A stretch of 64,000 nucleotides of DNA from assembly GCF_030052815.1 (NCBI RefSeq), contig NC_079510.1, positions 29,341,823 through 29,405,822 on the forward strand, written 5' to 3'. The notes under the pieces were generated by a model that saw only the letters and a list, made by a program, of their open reading frames with translations, had not been told where the DNA came from and searched no databases. Below are positions 55,389-64,000 of this stretch, piece by piece; within the stretch, counting starts at the first letter, position 1, and each line of letters begins with the position of its first letter. The stretch is from Hevea brasiliensis. Its lineage: Eukaryota > Streptophyta > Magnoliopsida > Malpighiales > Euphorbiaceae. The translations under genes were made by a program, and so were the position numbers.

Positions 55389-55957
55389 GGACTCCCTCTA
55401 GTAGATGTATGATTCGGGGACAAACCAGGCAGAAGCTGGTGGGCCTGTAACATCACGTGCAACAAGGCGAAATAATCTATGGCTGGAGGCAGGGCCTCGC
55501 TTGAGACCTTGACCAAATGGGAGGCAGGAATAGGGAAACTAATCACCAGAGGCGGCTTTTGGTGAAATGGCGTAGAGAGTTGGAAGAATTCCGGAGTTAA
55601 GCATGCTCACTTGAGAGAAATCCTAGGATGGGTGACCTTCTGGGAAGTTCTCCATTCCACCTAAGGGACAAAACCGTGAGGCTTAGAATGGGGTGGGCCA
55701 AAGCGGATAATTCCTCTAGTGGTTGGAATCGGGCGTTACAATCCAATCTCAATAATGTTTAATTTTATTTCAATTTTGTTCTCGATTGAGGTTCGATATT
55801 ATTTTATTTTCAATTTCTATGCCGTTAATCCGATATCTAAAGCTCATTGTATATAATTGAACTTGTAATTTAATCATATGATTATCTGATCTTGATAAAA
55901 AAAATGAGAAAGACCGATCTTAAAGAAATCTTTTATTTCATTAAACATTTGATTACA

Positions 55958-57801
55958 TCATTCCCCAACCCGCTCATCAGTTACATTGTTTATATCCTCT
56001 CCCTCTGGTTCGCTCTCACTCTCAGCCTCAATACCCGGAGCAAACTTCTCAAGCCAGGTAAAGTCCTTTTCAGGATAGCGCTTGATGAGCTCGGCTAGGA
56101 GATTACCATGGGCTTGCACATAGGCGTCAGCTTCCTTCTCCAAGGCTTCATTCTCCTTTGCTTTTATCTCCTCAGCAAACTTAGCCAGGTCAGTAGCTTG
56201 ATTGACTTAGGCGTTTTTGAGTTCCTTCCGTAGCCAAGCTATTAGCTCTTCAGAAGACTTTGCCTCTTGCTCTAATTCTAAAATCTGGGCATTTGCAGCT
56301 GAGAGCTGGCTCTTAAAAGCCATAGCCTCCTAAAGTGCCTTAGAGATCTCCCTCCTTAAAAAGTTGACCTTCTGACTGACCATATGCTGGGTAGTGACTG
56401 CTTCTAAGCTCAAGCTCATTGACTGGTTAAAGAGTTCATCGATGCTCTCTGAAGCCATTCAAGCTTAGTCTTCAAGGAGGCAGATTGAAGCACCGATGAC
56501 TTAGGCCAGATCTATGTTGCCTCACACGGTGCGATTCCTCTCCAATGAGCTAATTAGTATTTGAGCACATTGGGAGAGTAATCGCCCTGATGGGACTGCT
56601 TGCCCTGAAGATTCGCCTTTTGAAGCAGCAGAGACTAGAGGTTGAGTAGCGGGTTTTTATGGGGCAGGGATTGACCCCTCAATAGTAGGTTCCTCTTGAG
56701 CTCGGGCTGGGGAGCTTGTCCCTTCCACTCAAGCACGTTTCTGGGCCTCAAGCTTAGCCATTGCGGCAGCAGCAGTAGCCTTCTTTTTCTCTAAAACTTT
56801 TCTAGCGAGCTATCTTTTCCTCTTTCGAGCTGCCTTATCAGTATTGTCTCCTACCATATTTGCACATAGAAAGAAGTTAGTGAGTTCGTAATAATCATAT
56901 AACTTGAGACGAGAAGCTTTACCCTTGCTAGGCCCAAGATCAGAGAGCTGGAGTGAGACATCTTCTTGGGCAATCACATTCATCATCCACCATTTAAGCT
57001 CAACCCCAATAACATCTGAGCACAGGTATCTGCGAGAGTTTGCCTAGCTCTTGAGCTCCTTAACCATAGCCTTCTCGACCTTGTTGAGATCGATCTTTTT
57101 TTTCTGGGCTCTCTGCCAAGTAATTCCAGCTCTAAGAGATACCTTCGAAGCCATGGGGATCTCGGCTCCATAAGATAAAGAATCAATCTTTCCAATTCTT
57201 CAACAAAGAGGAGAGATTGGTGAGGATCCCATAGTTCAGCTTTGCCTGGAAGAACCAATATTCATTATTTTTTCATCGGGCGAGCTGATGTAGTTAGGCA
57301 AAGACTTTCACTATGGGCTCCTTTAGCTCTACATAAACCTCAGAAGGCCACTACAGTCCACCATGAGTTTGGATGTAGTTGAGCCACGCAGACTCAATGG
57401 TATCTCAAGACATCCTTATAAAATTGATCCAAGGGAAATCGCAGCCTGGCCTTGAGTTGCTCTTTATAAACCATAATCTAATCTCCCTCCTCGAAAAAGT
57501 GATCGACTCGAAGATCCCTGTGACATCTTACGAGCTCAAAAGCATCGGTCGAGAGATTGTACTCCTGACTAATCTATGCCAGCTCAGAGTGATTAAGAAC
57601 TGGCGCTACCTCATCCACTAGGAGACCTTTTTTCCTTGGGATTAGAGCTTGTCCTTGGCTCGACCCTGCTGACTTGTTAGAGATCTAATGGACTGCTATC
57701 TCAGGTTGTCCACTTGCTTTGACCTCTTTACCCTCATCGAAGGTCCATGAAATGTGTACTGATGGCAAGCTCCCCGCTCTCTGACCATCGGTGCCACTCA
57801 T
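55958..57801 (-). pseudogene. gypsy-type accessory ORF (Transposase_28-like, PF04195), decayed
   Basis: ATG at 57801 (MSGTDGQRAGSLPSV). Read through stops in one minus frame, it gives SQEYNLSTDAFELV, then MVYKEQLKARLRFPLDQFYK and QLHPNSWWTVVAF at about 57330-57560. This matches the core of the domain called putative gypsy type transposon (usually LKAGLRFPLHPF...QLAPNSWR). A low-complexity middle (KKKATAAAAMAKLEAQKRA, about 56740-56800) and a coiled-coil C-terminus follow: LSAANAQILELEQEAKSSEE and LEKEADAYVQAHGNLLAELI, ending EPEGEDINN. Such ORFs accompany Tat-like gypsy elements, with unproven, perhaps gag-like, function. At least ten in-frame stops. No pol nearby. Confidence 0.72.
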
Positions 57802-57957
57802 TTTTAATCGAAGAAGGAAAAGGTGTGATGGAAAAAGATAAAATAATATACCTTCAATACAAATATCGCTAAAGATCAAGAACTAGAAAGGAAAGTCACT
57901 GGAGATTTGGAAGAAGTCAGAGAATGTGGAAATGCAAAATGTGAAGAGTGACAGCCT

Positions 57958-57987
57958 CCCCCCCCCCCCCCCCCTCCTATATATATA
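57958..57987 (-). promoter_or_regulatory. TATA box and G17 tract upstream of the accessory ORF
   Basis: Minus strand TATATATATA (57987-57978) followed within a few bases by 17 G residues (57974-57958) and a pyrimidine-rich leader to the ATG at 57801. Looks like an LTR promoter; the G run is likely variable in length. Confidence 0.55.
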
Positions 57988-57989
57988 GC

Positions 57990-59649
57990 CCTGGACATTT
58001 AATGATTGTGAGACCTAAAGCGATATCTCTGTTAAAAAAAATATTTAATGTTTTCCCGATATTCAATGCATATCAAAAAAGAACGGATAAGGATAGATTG
58101 AATACAGGAGATCAGATGAAGGGCTTTTGAGTAACCACAGAGATCGGATTGAAAGAATTTGAATAAAAGGTGATGTAGAGAGACCGCAGGTCAAATAAAA
58201 GATCAGAAAGTGTGACTTCAAAAAGAGAGACAAGATATATTAGGGGTAAAAAGGTTGTGAGAGGATCAGTTCAGACGGAGGGACCTGATGAAGAGATCGG
58301 AAACCACTAGATTGGAAGATGTCAAACTAAGATTGGGGTAAAAAGGTTGTGTGAGGATTTCAGGGACATCACTTTGAATCCTAGCCCTAGGTATGTAGAA
58401 TTGAATTTTCACCATCATATTTGAGTTAGTTAAAGCAATTGGGGTACCATTCAATATTTACCATTAATCCTACTTGTAAGTATGAATCCAAGCCATTGAC
58501 TTGAGGCAATTAAAGCATTTTAGTGTGCCCCAGTCTCCACCATTGATTTTACTTGTAAGGACAAATTTCAAGCCCTAGGATTAAAGTGATAAATTCGAAT
58601 TTGGTACCTTCCAATCCCAACCTTTAATCAAATCTTGTAAGGCATAACTCCTAATCATTGGATCAAAAAAGAAAAGGACGGAGGAGTCCTGGATTGATCA
58701 CTGCCCTTAAATCCTTGGTCACTTTATTCTTGACCCTCAGATGTTATCCTTTTAAATCCACACCCTTCCTCTTTTTCATCTTGAATCTGGACCCTCCATT
58801 TTAAAGCCCCTGTTCCCTATAAATACCCAAAATTTTCACTGTTGAGGGGGTTCTTTTCCCAAAAGAAGAGTTGAAAAGAATATAAAGAGGAGGCTTTAGA
58901 AACGTTAGTTTTCTAAAGATTCTTCATTGTAGCATCATCATCAGACAGCTTACTTTCACCAAAGTACCTAAACCTGTTACTTCGAAAAACTAATCTGACA
59001 GTGCTTTGGTTCCATTTCTAAGCTTCATACGCCAGAACTCATTTACCCCATCATTACTAGAGCCCTTTTACAGGTAAAACTCTTGACATCTACATGTTTC
59101 TTTTAACGGGATAAAGTCACATCCGCAATATTACGTAAGCTAGAATCTAAGCTCTATAAATATTTGGTTATGCCAAACTCTTAGAGGAATAAGGTTAACA
59201 TTAATTTATGCCTGTTTTGTAAATATTACTGATATGCTGTTGTGGTACTAGAAAGTATCATTTCTATCATTTTACTTTATATTAAAAGCATGTTTTTTTG
59301 AAGAGGTTTAGGAATATTCATTTGGGTTCGGATAAAATATTAGGTTGTATTAAAAGCATGTTTCTTATTTTGAAGTATTTTAGGAATAATTGTTTGAGTT
59401 CGGATAAAATAATAGATTGTAGTTAGAGTTTGGATGTAATAAATAGAGTGAAGAGATTTCGGATATGATTGTAAGAGATCAGAAATAATGAGTTCGGGCA
59501 TTGCATGGTTAGCAAATCTGAAGATCAAAAATAACATGTATAGCTGTAATACACAAAATAGATTTAGAAAATAGTGCATTTTTATTTTATAGCATTTATG
59601 TCATTTTATAGATTAGGAAATAATAAAAGTCTGGGAGAAACGCTACACA
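57990..59649. repeat. LTR-like non-coding region
   Basis: 58020-58340 has GATCAGA/GATCGGA words like the upstream zone of gypsy LTRs. 58380-58700 has imperfectly repeated ATTTTACTTGTAAGGA words. A TATA box (CCCTATAAATACCC) lies at 58818-58825 on the plus strand with a plausible leader. No ORF and no paired end found, so the limits are not fixed. Confidence 0.45.
59281..59416. repeat. 68-bp tandem duplication
   Basis: Units begin ATTAAAAGCATGTTT at 59281 and 59349 and contain GTTCGGATAAAATA. Moderately diverged. Confidence 0.8.
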
Positions 59650-59722
59650 GTCTCTTTACAAAATATGAGAGTTCAGGAGAGAGTCATTTTCTTGAACCCC
59701 CTTATGAAAAGTAGCCTTTTAC
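59650..59722. repeat. left remnant of an 81-85-bp tandem array
   Basis: AAAATATGAGAGTTCAGGAG, then a C-rich GAACCCCC block, matches the units at 63277-63640. A solo LTR separates the two parts. Confidence 0.8.
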
Positions 59723-62700
59723 TGTAACATCCCTATTTGTATAGCCTGGTATATTTCACTGTTCCGGTGACCGGTATCGGTCCAGACAATTAAGGGGATT
59801 AGAACCACACTTAAGACAACTAGATAACCTATAAACACAAATAATTAGTAATTGCCAATTAGTTAAGTATAAATAAGAAAAACAGAATATAAGAAGTTAA
59901 ACGAGCCGAGAGTCACAGTGATGGGTGACCTTCTTGGGAACGACTGCAAAGTCGGTTTAAACTCAAATTTCGAACCGTAAAATGTGACGCTGCGGTCCTT
60001 AGGACCATTACAAACACAGTGGAAAAGAGAAAATCACAAAAAAGAACTATTAAGCCAGTCAAATAATTAGGTCAGAGAGCCGGAAGAAATATTGAATTAT
60101 TTGCAAACCGGGTTGAACCGGCGAGGGGCAATTTGGTCAATTGACCCCGAGAGCTGACTCCTGACCTAACTGTCAAATAAAATCAGAGAAAAAAAAATTT
60201 CAGAATCGAGAATTAAATTAAAGAACTAATAAAAAAAAAGAAAAGGAAAAAGTGAAGAGAGGTGACATCATGCATGACATCATGCATGATGCCATAAATC
60301 CTATAATTAATAAATTTGATTAAATTGATTTTTTTTGGTCTTCCATAAGACAAAATACATAAAAGAAAAGAAAAGAAAAAAAAATTTCATTTGTCTTCTC
60401 TCCCAACCAGCCGGCCTCTCTCTCTCCCAAAGCTCTCTCTCTCTCAAAACTCCATTAGAGCTCTAAGTTCAAGCTTCATAAACCCTAAATTAACCATAAA
60501 TTCTGCTAAAATCCTAAATTCTGCTAAAATCCTTAAGTAAATCTTAACCTAGACCTTTGATTTAGCTATTGCCTATAAAAAGAAGAAGAAAGGAGGAGAA
60601 ATAAGAAGAGGAAAAAGACACCTAAAAAGGTTAGTAAGCAAACTTGACAATTTTAGTTTGATTTCTACATTTTTAACTTATTGAACTTGTAAATAAACCT
60701 TAAATAAAAGAAAAATTTGTTGAGGGACCATGAGTGAATTTCGGCCAGCATGTGTATGGGAGTATATTTGCATGGTTTGATAGATTTAATAAGTATATGT
60801 GGTCTTGTTTGAGATGAAGAAACATGTATATAGGCTTTAAATCAATAAAATACAAAGAATTGGTAAACTAGGGTTTAGACACTTAGGGTTTAGAGACAAA
60901 AATGTGAAAAATGGGTAAATAATATGATTGACCTAGTTTGAAGTGGGAAATGGTTAATGGTGACCAAATGAAGTATGTTGAAAGTGTTGAGTTGAAACCA
61001 ACTTCGGATTCAATGTGGTCATGCTGCTGGCAGCATGACCAAGGTCCCTCTGAGGGACCAAAAATGAAAATTTACAAGTCCAATTGGTATGAGACTAATT
61101 GGGAATGAAAATAGACACTAAATGACACAATTTTCATTTATGAAGCATGCCCAAAAAGTGACCAAAACCTAGTGAACAAATTGACCAAACTTGGAAAATC
61201 TCAGTCTGTCCTGTACAAACTAACCAAATGAATAGTGTCTGTTCATTTGGCCATAACTTGAGCTAGGCAGGTCTAAATGACCTGAAATTTTACCAGTGAA
61301 TATTTGAGATATAGACCTAAAACTTTTATGAAGAACATAAACACAAATTATGCCATTAACCAAGTCATTTGGCCACCCAAAATTGGTGACCTAAAACTGC
61401 CAGAACCAAAATTTGCCCAGAATTCTGGGTTAGGTCCAATCAGGCAGCTATAGTTCAAATGGCTATAACTTAAGTTACAAAACTCAAATTGGAGTGATTC
61501 AAAAAGGAGAATAAACTTAAGTCAATAGGGAACAATTTCTATGAAGAAAGTTTCGCTAAATTCCAACAGTAAAATGACCAATGAAACAGTGCAACCTTAG
61601 ACACTAAAACTGAAAATTTGCAAATTTGCCTAAAAGACTTAGAATTTGAGTAAACAACCAAAACCAACAAATTTAGTGACCAAAATGTGGTATGTGGGTG
61701 AAGTTGGAATTCCCATACCTATTAAGCCTTAGAAAGTCAACAATTTGACTTGAATAGTGTAGTGAATAGTAACCCAGAACACAAAAATTTAAGGAACATC
61801 GAGTTTAGCATATTAGAGCTAGGTAAAAGTGAAGTTAAATTTATTTTTGGATTTATGCTAAGTTATGGTACTGAAACACTATAAAATTGTGTGTTTCAGT
61901 TGAAAAGAACACAGGGAAAGAACCCGAGGAATCGAGTCAAGGCCAAGAGGTGACTCGCTTGAGGTTTGTGCACAACGTATAATTTTTGTAAATTATCTCT
62001 GCATATTGCTTTGAATGATTTGAAATAGTGAATTGTGGCATTATTTATGATGTTTTGATTTAAATTATTGAAAGTTATTGTGTACATTTGAAATGGCAAT
62101 GTTTAGTAAATTGTTAAGATAAGTTTTGAAACCACAGTGTCATAATCATATATTTGAACACCTCACTAGCATGACTAGTGGGGGTAATCAGTTTCGAATT
62201 TTGATTCCTTCTCTGGATGAAGTGTTGAGGTGTGCCAGTAGAAGAGGAATTTGAATGGATATCCATATATTTGAGCTAGCTAGCCTTGTGATGTGATTTC
62301 TCCTTAGCCTCTGGCTATTGAGATTATATTTGTTTCGAATGGCATGATATGACTGTGGGTTTTATGAAACGTGTTTGATACTTCGAAATGAAATCATTTG
62401 GAATAAAATCTCATAATTCATGTTTTGTGTTTAACTCGCATGTTCAGTTTAATTTTTGAATAAATGTGATTTAAATTCTGCATAAAGATTATTTTAGTAT
62501 ATTGTGCACCACTGAGTCCTAGTACTCAGTGATAGCTGTTATTGCTGTCGCAGATATAGAGACTAGAAGAGCAGCACATTGAGCTGCTGAGGACAGGAGA
62601 GCTACCTGCTTGAAGTATTCGGGTATAATTTATACATTGACCGTAAATATTCATTTTGATGAATGTATTGCATGTAATTGTATGGACATGTAAATTCGCT

Positions 62701-63271
62701 CTTGAGCAGCTTGTACAAAGCTTATATTAAGTTTGTAATAAATTTTAGTTTGAATTTCTCTCAATGTAAATTTTTGCAGTGATGTATATAAATTATTTTG
62801 TCATTAATGAAACATGAATGATAGTATTTTATTTTGAATTGAATGAAATTCATTAATGGAATTTGATGATTGTTGGATATTGAAAATGGTGGATTTGATT
62901 TTTGGAAATTGATAAATGAGTTGAAATTGATTGAGATTGATTGTGAAATTGAAGAAGTGGTTGAGAAAATTTATTGGAAGTGCTTTTTACAGGTATTTGA
63001 AAAACTGTTTTCTCAAAATACAGACGGAACTCTATCAAAATTTTTATAAAATTTGCGAAAAAATAAAATGGGCCAAAAATTTTAACTTGTATTCCACTTT
63101 AATTAAATGTTTTGATACCAATTAGAAAATGCTAACCACTTATCAAAAGTAAGAAAATTATTTTAAAATCTCTTGTAGGGTACTTAATGAGTTATCGGTA
63201 GGTGAAGTTCGGTAGTTCATTAGGTATTCTACAGGATCATGTTATACCTTATAGAGGGGTAAGGTGTGACA
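59723..63271 (+). repeat. solo LTR, 3.5 kb, chromovirus-type (TSD tttac)
   Basis: Starts TGTAACATCCC and ends AAGGTGTGACA, flanked by tttac (59718-59722, 63272-63276). Carries the 5S-like GATGGGTGACC (59920-59930) and the hairpin block. Closest in layout to the LTRs of the chromovirus at 7917-21403 (shared GTATAGCCTGGTATATTTCA-like start and a GTGTGTTTCAGTTGAAAAGA-type stretch). No ORF of note. Confidence 0.94.
62510..62531 (+). promoter_or_regulatory. conserved LTR hairpin
   Basis: CACTGAGT, loop CCTAGT, ACTCAGTG: 8-bp perfect stem following GTGCAC. Confidence 0.75.
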
Positions 63272-63276
63272 TTTAC

Positions 63277-63640
63277 GCCTTTTATAAAAACCACAATCTC
63301 TTTATATAATATTGGGAGTTCGAGAGAGGGTCCTTTCCTGGAACCCCCTTCCATATCCATGGAAAGTATTTTCTCAATGTCTACTTTTTAAAATGTAGGA
63401 GTTTAGGAGAAAGTCCTTTCCTGGAACCCCTTCCATATCTATGAAAATCATTTTCTCAAAAGTTTTTTTAAAATATTAGGAGTTTGGGAGAGAGTCCTTT
63501 CCTGGAACCCCTTCCATATTTATAAAAAGCATTTTCTCAAAAGTTTTCCTTTTTTAAAATATGGGAGTTCAGGAGAGAGTTCTTTCCTTGGACTCCCTTT
63601 CATATTTATGAAAAGCATTTTTTTACTTCTCTTAAACTTT
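63277..63640. repeat. 81-85-bp tandem array
   Basis: Units start near 63314, 63397, 63478 and 63563 with (G/A)GGAGTT. They share GGAGAGAGTCCTTTCCTGGA and CCCCTTCCATAT. The array continues the unit at 59650-59722, interrupted by the solo LTR. Confidence 0.9.
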
Positions 63641-64000
63641 AGAGAAATTTTTTTCATTTAGGATGTGATTTTGAAGCATAAGGGAGAGTCCTTCCTTGGA
63701 TTATATTCTTATTAAGGGAGAGTCCTTCCTTGAACTTAATAATCTAAGCTTGCATAATTCCACTTCATCTCTAAGTTGCGAATTCATCTATCAATATGGT
63801 TAAAAATTTTAATGTTGATATTATCGATGATGGGACTTTGATTCATTGACTAAAGGTCCTCATTGATGAAGAAAACTCTCCAAGTTTTAATTAACATATT
63901 CCTTTTGAGTTGGAGTCCCAATTAAAAGAAATGAAAATCTATACTCATATTGGTTCAATTATAAAAATTCACTTCACATACCACACCCTCAATTATTTGG
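63641..64000. other. unassigned right edge
   Basis: A 39-bp repeat (AGGGAGAGTCCTTCCTTG, near 63681 and 63716), then AT-rich DNA. A plus frame from 63798 (MVKNFNVDIIDDGTLIH) has an early stop and no domain I recognise; it could be the start of a retroelement ORF beyond the window. Confidence 0.4.

Larger units (their letters stand above)
55060..55740 (+). mobile_element. complete Cassandra (TRIM) element, TSD atcca
   Basis: LTRs 55060-55373 and 55446-55740 with TGTAACATC...GGGCGTTACA ends, 72-bp internal region, and target copies atcca at 55055-55059 and 55741-55745. Each LTR carries a 5S rRNA-like segment. Cassandra elements are non-coding terminal-repeat retrotransposons in miniature, widespread in plants, that depend on other elements. 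Both LTRs and TSD are intact. It sits in CCGATCT-rich LTR-like DNA. Confidence 0.96.

Overview
The window looks like repeat-rich nuclear DNA from a plant, most likely a woody eudicot. The evidence is long Ty3/gypsy LTRs with TG...CA ends and 5-bp target duplications, a Cassandra element carrying 5S rRNA-like LTRs, an L1-type LINE with a plant-style C-terminal RNase H, and very AT-rich spacers. A Euphorbiaceae-like genome is possible, but that is only an impression. I see no intact host protein-coding gene. Nearly everything is a transposable element or its remains, much of it nested.

Left part (1-24305). A 60-bp tandem array (1-760) lies 3' of a minus-strand Tat-lineage Ty3/gypsy element. The order in the sense direction is the gag end, protease, a G-patch, a 183-nt candidate intron that restores the reading frame, reverse transcriptase, two RNase H domains and integrase (6375 down to 1476). 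LTR-like DNA at 6400-7916 ends in TGTCGACA and interrupts the left LTR of a minus-strand chromovirus (7917-21403; gag to integrase plus chromodomain). That chromovirus carries a 3.8-kb solo LTR inside its integrase gene (11698-15513, TSD atcta). It abuts a more decayed LTR of the same broad type (21404-24305).

Middle part (24306-44426). A degenerate minus-strand LINE runs from a poly(A) end at 24781 to about 41290. Two insertions split it: a complete 9.5-kb Ty1/copia element (26816-36329, TSD ccata) and a 2.9-kb LTR-type element (37930-40822, TSD cacct). A 2.7-kb solo LTR follows (41394-44077, TSD aaaat).

Right part (44427-64000). This holds a 3.7-kb solo LTR (44427-48143, TSD caatg), a minus-strand LTR/PBS unit with an intact 207-codon gag-derived ORF (49670-50924), a CCHC-knuckle remnant (53374-53620), and a tRNA-Gln pseudogene split by a retroposon-like insert (53900-54361). 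A complete Cassandra element (55060-55740, TSD atcca) lies beside a decayed gypsy-type accessory ORF (55958-57801). A 3.5-kb solo LTR (59723-63271, TSD tttac) has landed in an 81-85-bp tandem array.

The relations between parts are mostly layers of insertion rather than pathways. The main signals for follow-up are the frame-restoring intron, a hairpin with paired substitutions shared by the chromovirus-type LTRs, recurrent tandem duplications in one LTR zone, a 5S-like motif shared by those LTRs and Cassandra, the intact gag-derived ORF, and the split tRNA gene.
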